The notes below the pieces were generated by a model, which was not told the origin of the DNA, ran no database searches, and was given only the letters and a program-made list of their open reading frames with translations. The position numbers and the translations under genes were made by a program. From Bradyrhizobium quebecense (lineage in GTDB: Bacteria; Pseudomonadota; Alphaproteobacteria; Rhizobiales; Xanthobacteraceae): DNA of 64,000 nt. This document shows, one piece after another, positions 38,260-46,358 of the stretch (the stretch's first letter is position 1; every line of letters begins with the position of its first letter). The stretch covers positions 1,116,001 to 1,180,000 of the forward strand of contig NZ_CP088022.1 in NCBI RefSeq assembly GCF_013373795.3, written 5' to 3'.

Positions 38260-39024
38260 TCACCCTTCCTTGTTCGCGCGCATCGCGCCCTCGAACTTGT
38301 CGCCGAACTCGGTCAGTTCGTCGGCGCCGAGATCGCTGACTGCCCAGTAGTTCAGGCCGCGGTCGCTCCAGCGCCGGATGTTGAAGCCCTGCAAGGTCGA
38401 GATCTTCGCGGACTTCCGTTCGGTGCTCGCGGTCTGCGCCACGAACAGGTTGATGACGTGCTGGCGCCGCTTGTAGACCACGGAGCCGATCTCGCGGGCG
38501 TTGACGTAGTCGAGCCGGCCGCCGATCAGGGTAAAGCCCTGTGCGGTGAGATCGATCACCGGCGGCGAGACGTCGAGCTTGCCGTTGAACCAGGGCTTGA
38601 CCGTATGCTGATCGGTCGAGACCACGTCGATCAGGTGGCCGGCCTGCAGCGAGCGCAGATGCGCCGACACCACCTCGTTCTCGATGCGCTGCTCGTCGTC
38701 ATTGCGGAGCACGATCGCGACGAGGCCCGTCGCGGCCATCGCCGACACGGCGGAGCCCATCGCGAAGCCGCGCAGCACCGAGCGCCGGGTCGGCGCCGCC
38801 TGCGGCTGCGGCAACGCCTTCTCGATCTTGCGGCGCAGCTCGAGCGGTGCCTTGTAGCGCACATCGCTCTCGGCGATCGCCTGGCGGATCTCCTGATATT
38901 CCTTCATCAGGGCGGCGCAATGCGCGCAACCCTCGATATGGGCTTCCACTTCGCGTGCATGGCCGGCATCGAGTTCGCCGTCGATCAGCGCGTGGACCAG
39001 CACTTCGGTCTCCTCGCAGTTCAT
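38260..39024 (-). CDS. Membrane-anchored anti-sigma factor (zinc-finger type)
   Basis: The protein has 254 residues. ATG 39024 overlaps the sigma factor stop as ATGA. The N-terminus has a ZAS-type zinc motif, EAHIEGCAHCAAL (H-x3-C-x2-C), which holds the sigma factor. A single membrane segment lies near residues 90-110 (VLRGFAMGSAVSAMAATGLVAIVLR), so the C-terminal 140 residues are periplasmic. That domain (KLDVSPPVIDLTAQGFTLIGGRLDYV) resembles other transmembrane anti-sigma factors. It likely releases the sigma factor in response to a redox or metal signal; this is inference from the zinc motif and neighbours. Confidence 0.85.
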   Translation of the reverse strand: MNCEETEVLVHALIDGELDAGHAREVEAHIEGCAHCAALMKEYQEIRQAIAESDVRYKAPLELRRKIEKALPQPQAAPTRRSVLRGFAMGSAVSAMAATGLVAIVLRNDDEQRIENEVVSAHLRSLQAGHLIDVVSTDQHTVKPWFNGKLDVSPPVIDLTAQGFTLIGGRLDYVNAREIGSVVYKRRQHVINLFVAQTASTERKSAKISTLQGFNIRRWSDRGLNYWAVSDLGADELTEFGDKFEGAMRANKEG

Positions 39025-39578
39025 TTCACTTGCTCCTGTTCCGCGAGCCAGGCCGATCGCAGCATGGCGCGGGCGCGTGCGAGGCGGGACATCACGGTGC
39101 CGACAGGCACGGCGGCGACATCGGCGATCTCGCGGTAAGAAAGATTCTGGATTTCCCTGAGCACAAAGGTCTCGCGGAACGGCTCGGCGAGCGCCGCGAC
39201 CAGCTTGCGCACGGTGTCGCCGTCGAAGCGACGCAGCAGCTGCTTTTCCGGTGTCTCCGGCGCCTCGTTCCACAGCGGGGTCTGATCGCCGCCCTCGGGC
39301 AGCTCCTCGACCGCGGTGGGGGCGGTCTTGCGGCGTGCATATTCGGCGCGGCAGACATTGCGCAGGATCGCAAACAGCCACGGCTTCATCGCAGGTCCAC
39401 GGTAGCTGTCGAAATGCTTGTAGGCGCGCAGATAGCATTCCTGCACCGCATCCTCGGCGTCGGCGGCATCGCGCAACAAATAGCGTGCCAGGGTATAGGC
39501 GTCGTCAAGGTACGGCAGTGCGGCTTCGCGGAAGCGCCGCGCTTTTTCGGGATCGTCTTGCGACGCTTTGACAACCAT
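39021..39578 (-). CDS. ECF RNA polymerase sigma factor
   Basis: The protein has 185 residues from ATG 39578, preceded by AGGA at a six-base spacing. Region 2 reads YTLARYLLRDAADAEDAVQECYLRAYKHFDSYRG and region 4 REIQNLSYREIADVAAVPVGTVMSRLARARAML, so it is a standard two-domain ECF factor. The 4-base overlap with the anti-sigma gene fixes its regulator. It is the third gene after the metallophosphoesterase and cupredoxin on the same strand, which may be its target and carry its promoter. Confidence 0.92.
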   Translation of the reverse strand: MVVKASQDDPEKARRFREAALPYLDDAYTLARYLLRDAADAEDAVQECYLRAYKHFDSYRGPAMKPWLFAILRNVCRAEYARRKTAPTAVEELPEGGDQTPLWNEAPETPEKQLLRRFDGDTVRKLVAALAEPFRETFVLREIQNLSYREIADVAAVPVGTVMSRLARARAMLRSAWLAEQEQVK

Positions 39579-39612
39579 CGTGTCCTGCCCGGCATGTCGA
39601 GAGACGGCTTGT

Positions 39613-39645
39613 GCCCGGCCGGGGGCGGAGGGCCACCGGCCGGGC
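39613..39645. repeat. GC-rich hairpin between cupredoxin and sigma factor genes
   Basis: GCCCGGCCGG (39613-39622) pairs perfectly with CCGGCCGGGC (39636-39645) across 13 bases. It lies in the 94-base gap between the cupredoxin stop and the sigma factor start. There is no T-run; it could be a processing or attenuation element that lowers sigma factor expression relative to upstream genes. Confidence 0.4.
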
Positions 39646-39672
39646 ATCGCTGTGATTGTATGGCTGGTCACG

Positions 39673-39996
39673 TTACCCAACCTTGATACTGCCTGTCATG
39701 TGCGGATGCAGCGAGCAGAAATACTTGTACTCGCCGGGCTCCGTGAAGGTGAACGAGAAGGTGCCGTCGGTATCCATGGTCTTGGAGCGGAATTTGCCCG
39801 CACACACCACGGTGTGCGGGATGTCGTCGCGGTTGGTCCAGGTCACGGTGGTGCCGACCTTCACCTCGAGCGGGTTCGGCGCGAACGAGAAGTTGTCGAT
39901 GTGGACCGCGACGTCTTCGGCGCGGGCCGCCGTGACAGGAAGCAGCATGGTCGCGACCACGGCTATACCGAAATCGCGTCGATTGATCGAACTCAT
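39673..39996 (-). CDS. Tat-exported cupredoxin (amicyanin/pseudoazurin type)
   Basis: The product has 107 residues. The leader MSSINRRDFGIAVVATMLLPVTAARA carries a twin-arginine motif, so it is probably exported folded by Tat. The type 1 copper ligands are His61 (IPHTVV), Cys94, His97 and Met100 in YFCSLHPHM, with the amicyanin-like C-x2-H-x2-M loop. It would carry single electrons in the periplasm. It starts 25 bases after the metallophosphoesterase stop and is followed by the sigma factor. The partner oxidase or dehydrogenase is not visible here. Confidence 0.88.
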   Translation of the reverse strand: MSSINRRDFGIAVVATMLLPVTAARAEDVAVHIDNFSFAPNPLEVKVGTTVTWTNRDDIPHTVVCAGKFRSKTMDTDGTFSFTFTEPGEYKYFCSLHPHMTGSIKVG

Positions 39997-40021
39997 CGGT
40001 CTCTTCCCTCAGCCTTGTGCC

Positions 40022-40975
40022 TCAGCCCTGCAGCGGTGTGTCGATGATCGCCAGCGGCTGGCTGTTCTGCTTGAAGTTGATGCTGGCGACGCCGAGCATG
40101 CTGCGCAGCTTGGCATCCTCGACCTTCATCGGGCCGGGCGAGGGGGCGGCACCCGGCGCGGGCTGCGGGAAGGCCGTCGAACGCGCGGTGTGGAAGGTGA
40201 CGTTGCCCTCGACCTTCTGCATCACCTGGTGGATGTGGCCGTTCAGCACGGTGACCGAGCCGAAGCCCTTGACGTACTCCAGTGCGCGGGCGCCGTCCTC
40301 GGTACCCCAACCCCATTGCGGATAGACCGTCCACAGCGGGATGTGGGCGAACAGCACGATTGGCGTCGACTTCGAGCGGCCCTTGAGGTCGTTCTCGAGC
40401 CATTCCAGCTGCTCGTTGCCGAGATTGCCGAGGCCGCCGCCCTTGAGGTCGACGACGTTGACGAGGCCAACGAAATGCACGCCGCCTGCGTCGAAGGAGT
40501 AGTAGCCCGGACCCTTGGTGCCCTTGCCGTAACGCTCCTTGTAGAGCTTGACCTCTTCGTCGATGAAATCGTGCTCGCCCGGCACGTAATGCACGTCGAG
40601 CTTGGCCTGCGAGATGATGCGATCGGCGTCATCGAATTCGGACGCCTTCGACAGATGCGTGATGTCGCCGGTGTGGATCATAAACGACGGCTTGACCTGC
40701 ATCGCCCGAACCTTGTTGATGGCCTCCTCAAGCGTGCCGATGGCATTCGGGTTGGCCGGCTTGTCGAAGCCGACATGGCTGTCGCTGATCTGCATGAAGG
40801 TCATACCGGTGGTCGCTTCGGCTGCGGCCGCCGAGCCGACGATGCCGAGCGAATGCGGCACGCCGCCGGTAACCGTCCAGAGTACGCCGGTGCCGGCCCA
40901 GGTCATGCATTCCAGCACCTTGCGTCGGCTGACGCCCTTCTCTTCATCGTGGTGGTCGTGATCGTGTCCGCTCAT
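40022..40975 (-). CDS. Tat-exported metallophosphoesterase with His-rich N-terminus
   Basis: The protein has 317 residues. The start (ATG 40975, GGGAG upstream) is followed by a metal-binding-like HDHDHHDEE stretch and then a twin-arginine signal (SRRKVLECMTWAGTGVLW). The calcineurin-like metal site is visible: QISDSHVGF, HTGDITH, VPGEHDF, LFAHIPLW and LNGHIHQ. It is probably a periplasmic phosphoesterase with two metals. It heads the unit metallophosphoesterase - cupredoxin - sigma - anti-sigma and is preceded by an ECF-like promoter (41020-41046). The substrate is unknown. Confidence 0.88.
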   Translation of the reverse strand: MSGHDHDHHDEEKGVSRRKVLECMTWAGTGVLWTVTGGVPHSLGIVGSAAAAEATTGMTFMQISDSHVGFDKPANPNAIGTLEEAINKVRAMQVKPSFMIHTGDITHLSKASEFDDADRIISQAKLDVHYVPGEHDFIDEEVKLYKERYGKGTKGPGYYSFDAGGVHFVGLVNVVDLKGGGLGNLGNEQLEWLENDLKGRSKSTPIVLFAHIPLWTVYPQWGWGTEDGARALEYVKGFGSVTVLNGHIHQVMQKVEGNVTFHTARSTAFPQPAPGAAPSPGPMKVEDAKLRSMLGVASINFKQNSQPLAIIDTPLQG

Positions 40976-41019
40976 AGCAAGTCTCCCGTTGGGCCCAGGG
41001 ATTGGGTTTCCGGGAAGGT

Positions 41020-41046
41020 GATCGGCGGGCCTAAGGGTTTATTCCC
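41020..41046 (-). promoter_or_regulatory. Candidate ECF promoter of the metallophosphoesterase operon
   Basis: On the minus strand, GGGAAT (41046-41041), sixteen bases, then CGATC (41024-41020) resembles ECF promoters with a GGAAT-type -35 and a CG-containing -10. It lies about 45 bases before the start codon of the first gene. Autoregulation by the sigma factor at 39021 is inferred. Confidence 0.35.
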
Positions 41047-41214
41047 GGGCTTTGGAGGGGGTTGAGGGTCGGGATGACGATTTCGTGAGAGCCGGAAAGC
41101 CGGACAGCCATACGGCCGGCGCGACAGGTGGACGCAAGGGCAAGATGCGCCATTAAAAGTTTGGGGCCTGCAACGCTATCGACCCGGCAAACCACTGATC
41201 GGTCGGAGGAAAAC

Positions 41215-41622
41215 ATGGCTGGCGTTACCGGCGGCTGTCACTGCGGCGAGATTCGTTACGAGGTGACCGGGAAACCGGTCGTCCATGCGCTGTGTCATTG
41301 CACCGATTGCCGGCGCCATGCCGGCGCGCCGATGGTCGGCTGGGTGATGGTCGCAGAAGGCATGGTCAAGGTGACCAAGGGGCAGCCCAGCATCTACCGG
41401 TCCTCCGAGCATGGCCGGCGGCATTTCTGCGCGAACTGCGGTACCGGGCTTTTCTACACCAATGGCAACATGTTGCCCGGGTTCATCGACATCCAGAGCG
41501 GCACCTATGACGATCCCGATGCGGTGCCAGTCACGATGCATATCCAGGTCGCGGAGCGGCTGCGCTGGATGGAAGCGGCGCATGAGCTGCCGACCGTCGA
41601 GCGCTTTCCGCCGCCGGAATGA
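41215..41622 (+). CDS. GFA-family (glutathione-dependent formaldehyde-activating-like) protein
   Basis: The protein has 135 residues from ATG 41215, with GGAGGA just upstream. Zinc-binding cysteines follow the GFA/CENP-V pattern: GGCHCGEIRYEV, HALCHCTDCRRHAG and HFCANCGTGLFYTNG. Gfa binds formaldehyde and glutathione, but many members of this fold have other or unknown roles, so only the fold is firm. It is divergent from the metallophosphoesterase operon (240 bases). Its C-terminus is ordinary. Confidence 0.85.
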   Translation: MAGVTGGCHCGEIRYEVTGKPVVHALCHCTDCRRHAGAPMVGWVMVAEGMVKVTKGQPSIYRSSEHGRRHFCANCGTGLFYTNGNMLPGFIDIQSGTYDDPDAVPVTMHIQVAERLRWMEAAHELPTVERFPPPE

Positions 41623-41784
41623 GCGGCGGCCGATGTGCGTAGCGGCGCTGACGCGCGCCGCAACATGGCGAGGTCCCGCAACATAGATGAACAACCGCAA
41701 CAAAGCTGTCTTGCAGCCGTCAGCATAATGTCAGCGCTCCTGCATAAGAATGGCGGACTTCATTCGCCACACCGGGAGATCTTC

Positions 41785-42000
41785 ATGAGCGACCACGCAG
41801 GCGTTGAGCATCATCACAAGGCAGCTGAGCATCACGAACACGCGGCGCGTCATCACCGCGAAGCCGCCAAGCACCACGAAGCCGGCGATCACCACAAGGC
41901 GGCACATCACGCGCACAGCGCCCATGGTCACGCCAGCCATGCCCAGCATCACCACACCGAGGCGAGCCGGCATCACGCCGAGCACCACGGCGAACACTAA
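41785..42000 (+). CDS. Small histidine-rich protein
   Basis: The product has 71 residues, 27 of them histidine (about 38 percent), with Ala, Glu and Lys making up most of the rest. It starts MSDHAGVEHHHKAAEHHEHA, and HH pairs recur at about seven-residue spacing in the first half (HHKAAEHHEHAARHHREAAKHH), fitting an amphipathic helix with a His face. ATG 41785 follows GGGAGAT. No signal peptide is visible. It most likely binds nickel, cobalt, zinc or copper, for storage or buffering. A terminator follows at 42031. It does not belong to a recognised named family by sight. Confidence 0.75.
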   Translation: MSDHAGVEHHHKAAEHHEHAARHHREAAKHHEAGDHHKAAHHAHSAHGHASHAQHHHTEASRHHAEHHGEH

Positions 42001-42030
42001 TAAACGTTCCAGTACTGCGTGAGTGGCTTC

Positions 42031-42064
42031 CGCCGTCCCCCGCAAGGGGACGGCGATTTCTTTT
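42031..42064 (+). terminator. Terminator of the histidine-rich gene
   Basis: CGCCGTCCCC (42031-42040) pairs perfectly with GGGGACGGCG (42046-42055) over a five-base loop, followed by ATTTCTTTT to 42064. It lies 30 bases after the stop. Confidence 0.85.
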
Positions 42065-42083
42065 GGCGGGCGTTTGGCTGGTG

Positions 42084-42986
42084 CTACCCGGCTTGCGCGT
42101 CAAATGCCCTGAGCGCCGCAACCATCAACCCCGGCGCCTCCTGCGCGACGCAATGCCCGACGTTCTCGAACGTCCAGCGGCTGGCGTGCGGGATCAGGAC
42201 GGCGGCGCGGTCGGCCATCTCCTTGTAGACCGGCCATGACTGCTGCGCCGTGGCGATGCAGACCGGGCAAGCGATATCGGAGAACCACGGGAACGGATTG
42301 CCGCGCGCATCGCCGGTGTAGATCTGCTCCATGGCCTGGAAGATCGGCCCAAGCAGCGCCGACTCGATTTCAGGCGTGCAGCGTAGCTGCATGCGGCCGT
42401 CGCCGAGCCGCGCAAAACCGTGATGGACATAGGCCCACAGCGACGGCTCGGTCCACGGCGCGAACGCCGGTGCTTCGCGCAATCGCCGGAACAAATCGTC
42501 GGCATTGTCGAATTCGGCGCGGCGGCGCAGCACGCCCTGCACCGATGCATTCGCGATCTCGCTCAAGCCGCCGGTCCGCGGCGCGCGCGGATCCATCGCG
42601 GTCGGCTCCGTCACGAACAGCCGCGCGAAGCGGTCCGGCATCAGCTTCGTTGCGAGCATCAGGTCGGTCGCGCCGGCGCTGTGACCGATGCCGTAGATGT
42701 CATGGAGATCGAGGCGTTCGACCACCATGCAGACATCGTCGGCGAAATCCTGGAAATGGTAGCGGTCGGCCGGCGGCTTGTGGCTCAGGCCATGGCCGCG
42801 GCGGTCGAGCGCATAAACGGTGTAGTCGGCGGCCAGCGCTTCCGCGACCTCGGTCCACACTTCGGCGACAAAGCCGGTGCCGTGCAGCAACAGCGCCGGC
42901 GGCTTGCCGGAGGCCGGCTCGCCCCATCGTGCCAGCGCGATCTGCGCGCCGGCATCGCCAACGAGAATGCGCTTCCGGGAGTTCAT
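42084..42986 (-). CDS. Alpha/beta hydrolase
   Basis: The protein has 300 residues. The start ATG 42986 lies 7 bases after the GMC oxidoreductase stop; an in-frame ATG at 43004 would overlap that gene. Oxyanion-hole region LLLHGTGF and the nucleophile elbow GIGHSAGATD (G-x-S-x-G) are clear, and a C-terminal NVGHCV supplies the catalytic His. It belongs to the large epoxide hydrolase / lactonase-like group. It is the last gene of the GMC/hydrolase pair; a small ester or lactone substrate is likely. No signal peptide is present. Confidence 0.85.
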   Translation of the reverse strand: MNSRKRILVGDAGAQIALARWGEPASGKPPALLLHGTGFVAEVWTEVAEALAADYTVYALDRRGHGLSHKPPADRYHFQDFADDVCMVVERLDLHDIYGIGHSAGATDLMLATKLMPDRFARLFVTEPTAMDPRAPRTGGLSEIANASVQGVLRRRAEFDNADDLFRRLREAPAFAPWTEPSLWAYVHHGFARLGDGRMQLRCTPEIESALLGPIFQAMEQIYTGDARGNPFPWFSDIACPVCIATAQQSWPVYKEMADRAAVLIPHASRWTFENVGHCVAQEAPGLMVAALRAFDAQAG

Positions 42987-42993
42987 CGTCGCT

Positions 42994-44613
42994 CTATCGT
43001 GCATCCTGCAGGATCATCGCCGCGGCCTTCTCGGCGATCATCGCGGTCGGCGTGTTGGTGTTGCCGGAGGTGATGGTCGGCATCACGGAGGCATCCGCGA
43101 TGCGCAGGCCGTTGAGGCCGTAGAAGCGCAGGCGCTCGTCGACCACGGCCATCGGATCGTTTGCCGTTCCCATCTTCGCGGTGCCGACGGGATGGAAGAT
43201 CGTAGTGCCGATGTCGCCGGCGGCCTTGGCGAGCGAAGCGTCGTCGTCGCCGACCGAGGGGCCGGGCAGGAATTCCTCGGGACGATATTTCTCCAGCGCC
43301 TTCTGCTTCATCAGTCTGCGCGTGGTGCGGATCGCGTCGGCCGCGACCTGGCGGTCGTCCTCGGTCGACAGGTAATTCGGCGCGATCGACGGCTTGTCGT
43401 CGGGCGCGGTCGAGCGGATCCGCACCGTGCCGCGCGAGGTCGGCTGCAGATTGCAGGCGCTCACCGTGATTGCCGGGAAGCGATGCAGCGGATCGCCGAA
43501 CTTGTCGAGCGACAGCGGCTGCACGTGGAACTGAATGTTGGCGCGCGAGCGCGTCGCATCCGAGCGCGTGAAGATGCCGAGCTGCGACGGCGCCATGGTC
43601 AGTGGCCCGCGGCGGCGGAACGCGTAGTCGAGGCCCATCAGGCCGCGGCGCACGAGGTTGTAGTAGGTCTCGTTCAGCGTGCGCACGCCCGATACCTTGT
43701 AGATCGCGCGCTGCTGCAGATGGTCCTGCAGATTGTGGCCGATGCCCTGCACGTCAGCCACGATGTCGATGCCGAGCGGCGACAGCCATTCGGACGGGCC
43801 GATGCCGGAACGATGCAGCACCTGCGTGGTGCCGATCGAGCCGGCGCAGAGGATCACTTCGCCTTTGGCGCGCGCTTCTACCGTCTCGTTGCCCTGACGG
43901 AACAGCACGCCGGCGGCGCGGCCGCTCTCGATGATCAGGCGGTCGACCAGCACGTCGGTCTCGAGCCTGAGGTTGCCGCGGTTCAGCACCGGCTTGAGGA
44001 AGCCGCGCGCCGACGACCAGCGCCGCCCGCGCTTCTGGTTGACGTGGAAGTAGCTGGTGCCTTCGTTGTCGCCGGTGTTGAAGTCAGGGATGCGCTTGAT
44101 GCCCATCTCCTCGGCGGCATCGCCGACCGCGTCGAGGATCTGCCACGACAGCCGCGGCGCTTCGATGCGCCAGCCCCCGCCGACGCCATGATGCTCGCTT
44201 TCGCCGAGGAAGTGATCCTCCAGCCGCTTGAATGCCGGCAGCACGTCGCTGTAGCTCCACCCGGCGAGACCGAGCTGGCGCCAGTGATCGTAGTCCGCGG
44301 CCTGGCCGCGCATCGAGATCATGGCGTTGATCGCCGACGAGCCCCCGATCACCTTGCCGCGCGGATAGGCGAGCGCGCGGCCGTTCAGGCCGGGCTCGGC
44401 CTCGGTCTTGAACATCCAGTCCGAGCGCGGATTGCCGATCGCGAAGAGATAGCCGACCGGAATGTGAAACCAGATCCAATTGTCCTTGCCGCCGGCTTCC
44501 AGCAGCAGCACGCGCTTCTTCGGATCGGCCGACAGGCGGTTGGCCATGATGCAGCCCGCCGTGCCTGCGCCGACGATAATGTAGTCGAAATCACCTTCGA
44601 GCCTTCGCGGCAT
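42994..44613 (-). CDS. GMC-family FAD oxidoreductase (choline dehydrogenase-like)
   Basis: The protein has 539 residues. The N-terminal FAD motif is DYIIVGAGTAGCIMANRLSAD, with GMC signature 1 around ARGKVIGGSSAINAMI-like sequence (YPRGKVIGGSSAINAM), signature 2 around GSIGTTQVLHRSGIGPSEWL, and the C-terminal HPVGTAKMG and GNTNTPTAMIAEKAA with the active-site His and Asn. The group oxidises alcohols, passing electrons to a quinone or cytochrome. The substrate cannot be set from sequence. It is followed directly by the alpha/beta hydrolase and preceded by the MFS gene, from which it is separated by a terminator-like hairpin. Confidence 0.9.
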   Translation of the reverse strand: MPRRLEGDFDYIIVGAGTAGCIMANRLSADPKKRVLLLEAGGKDNWIWFHIPVGYLFAIGNPRSDWMFKTEAEPGLNGRALAYPRGKVIGGSSAINAMISMRGQAADYDHWRQLGLAGWSYSDVLPAFKRLEDHFLGESEHHGVGGGWRIEAPRLSWQILDAVGDAAEEMGIKRIPDFNTGDNEGTSYFHVNQKRGRRWSSARGFLKPVLNRGNLRLETDVLVDRLIIESGRAAGVLFRQGNETVEARAKGEVILCAGSIGTTQVLHRSGIGPSEWLSPLGIDIVADVQGIGHNLQDHLQQRAIYKVSGVRTLNETYYNLVRRGLMGLDYAFRRRGPLTMAPSQLGIFTRSDATRSRANIQFHVQPLSLDKFGDPLHRFPAITVSACNLQPTSRGTVRIRSTAPDDKPSIAPNYLSTEDDRQVAADAIRTTRRLMKQKALEKYRPEEFLPGPSVGDDDASLAKAAGDIGTTIFHPVGTAKMGTANDPMAVVDERLRFYGLNGLRIADASVMPTITSGNTNTPTAMIAEKAAAMILQDAR

Positions 44614-44710
44614 GTCCTCGTTCCCGGCAAGCGTCTTTTGTTGACGTCCTTCTATAGCGTTTTCGAGCGAAGTGGAGCCCGGTTCGCGTGAAGAAAACGC
44701 GTCAATACAA

Positions 44711-44753
44711 GAAAATAGAACTCGGTTCTGACAGAGTCAGAATCGAGTTCTAT
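44711..44753 (-). terminator. Hairpin after the MFS gene
   Basis: An 18-base arm at 44715-44732 pairs with 44736-44753 across AGA with a single G-T mismatch. On the minus strand it is followed by TTTTCTTG. It lies 58 bases past the MFS stop and about 100 bases before the GMC start, so it fits a terminator or attenuator between the two. Confidence 0.6.
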
Positions 44754-44810
44754 CCAGACGCAGCCGGTCGAGACAAGCCCGGCCGACGGCGCCGGGCGTG
44801 CGCTGGATGA

Positions 44811-46118
44811 TCAGGGACGGCTCGGTTCGGCGAGCGTGACCTCGGGTCCAGGCCGCGGCACACAGACGATCAGCGTCAGCATGCCGATCGCGAGCACGGC
44901 GCCGACCAGGGCGAGCGGTGTGTAGATGCTCCCGGTCGCGACATTCATCCAGCCGATCAGGGCAGGGCAGACCGCGCCGCCGAACGAGCCTATCGCGCTG
45001 ATCAGCGCGATACCGCCCGCCGCGGCGCTGCCTTCCAGCATCGCGTTCGGAATGGTCCAGAACAGGGAGAGAATCGCGAAGATGCCGATCGAGGCGATGG
45101 CGAGCAGCGTCACGGTCAGCAGGATGCTGCCTTGCGCGGCCTGCAAGGCGATGAAGCACGCCGCTGCGACGAGACCGCAGCAGACCACGTGCCAGCGCCG
45201 TTCCCGCGTGCGATCGGAGCTGTAGCCGATCGCGACCATGCCGATCGCCGAGGCGACCGAGATCGCGCCGCTCAGCCAGCCGATCTCGGTGGTGGTCGCC
45301 ACGCCGACGCGCTTGAGCAGCGTCGGCGTCCACAGCAGGATGGTGTTGAGCGAGCAGAAGAACGCGAAATAGATGAAGGACAAGAGATAGACGCGCGGCT
45401 CGCGCAGCGCCGCCACGAAGCTGCGCGTGGTGCCGGGAACGGCGGCGCGGTCGCGGGCGAGATCGCTTGCGACCAGCCGTCGCTCGTCGGCGCTGAGCCA
45501 GTTCGCGGCCTGTGGCCCGTCGGCGAGATAAAGATACGCGGCGATGCCGAGCAGCACGGCGGGAACGCCTTCGAGGATGAACAGCCACTGCCAGCCATGC
45601 AGGCCATGGACGCCCTGCATGTGATCCATGATCAGGCCCGACAGCGGTCCCGCGATGACGCCGCCGAGCGGCACCGCCATCACGAACAGGCTGGTCATGC
45701 GGCCGCGCACGCGGTCCGGAAACCACAGCGTCAGGTAATACAGGATGCCGGGGAAGAAGCCGCCCTCGGCGGCGCCGAGCAGGAAGCGCAGCAGATAGAG
45801 GTGATACTGGTTCTGCACCAGCGCGAGCAGCACGGTCACAGCGCCCCACAGCAGCATGATCCGCAGCAGCGTCTTGCGGACGCCGATCCTGACCAGCAGC
45901 AGATTGCTCGGCACTTCGAGCGCGACATAGCCGACCGAGAAGATGCCGGCGGCCAGCCCGAACACGGCGTCATCAATGTTCAAATCGTGCAGGAATTGCA
46001 GCTTGGCAAAGCCGATGTTGAAGCGATCGATGATCGCAACCGTGTAGCACGCCAGCAGGAACGGGATCAGGCGCCAGGCGAACCGTCCATAGAGCCGCGA
46101 ATGGGCCGCATCCTGCAT
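44811..46118 (-). CDS. MFS transporter, anion:cation symporter type
   Basis: The protein has 435 residues with about twelve membrane helices. ATG 46118 follows GGAGG at an ideal distance. Segments such as YTVAIIDRFNIGFAKLQFLHDLNIDDAVFGLAAGIFSVGYVALEVPSNLLL and EAGFFPGILYYLTLWFP (here EGGFFPGILYYLTLWFPD) are typical of the ACS family, which takes up organic anions such as tartrate, phthalate or glucarate by proton symport. It lies upstream of the GMC oxidoreductase on the same strand and downstream of two MaoC-like genes; together with the IclR regulator this suggests import and breakdown of an organic acid. Confidence 0.88.
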   Translation of the reverse strand: MQDAAHSRLYGRFAWRLIPFLLACYTVAIIDRFNIGFAKLQFLHDLNIDDAVFGLAAGIFSVGYVALEVPSNLLLVRIGVRKTLLRIMLLWGAVTVLLALVQNQYHLYLLRFLLGAAEGGFFPGILYYLTLWFPDRVRGRMTSLFVMAVPLGGVIAGPLSGLIMDHMQGVHGLHGWQWLFILEGVPAVLLGIAAYLYLADGPQAANWLSADERRLVASDLARDRAAVPGTTRSFVAALREPRVYLLSFIYFAFFCSLNTILLWTPTLLKRVGVATTTEIGWLSGAISVASAIGMVAIGYSSDRTRERRWHVVCCGLVAAACFIALQAAQGSILLTVTLLAIASIGIFAILSLFWTIPNAMLEGSAAAGGIALISAIGSFGGAVCPALIGWMNVATGSIYTPLALVGAVLAIGMLTLIVCVPRPGPEVTLAEPSRP

Positions 46119-46180
46119 TGAAACCTCCAAATGATTCTTTTGATTGTTGAGTCGCTTAGCGCGACGATGGCGGTTGGCTC

Positions 46181-46317
46181 CCTCGCCCCGTTCTTACCGG
46201 GAGAGGGTTGGGGTGAGGGGCTGTCTCCGCATAATGCGGCTGAGCCCGCGGAGGCTCCCCCTCACCCGGAACGCATCTGACGATGCGTTCCGACCTCTCC
46301 CCGCAGGCGGGGCGAGG
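46181..46317. repeat. Dispersed palindromic element, intergenic copy
   Basis: Outer arms CCTCGCCCCG (46181-46190) and CGGGGCGAGG (46308-46317), with an inner perfect hairpin GGAACGCATC (46268-46277) / GATGCGTTCC (46282-46291), and GGGAGAGGGTTGGGGTGAGGGG near the left arm. The same layout recurs inside imuB at 61258-61378. It lies between the MFS gene and the MaoC pair. Confidence 0.75.
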
Positions 46318-46358
46318 CGAGGTGAAGCGGAGCCCGCCGCGCGCTCTCGATCGTCCCG

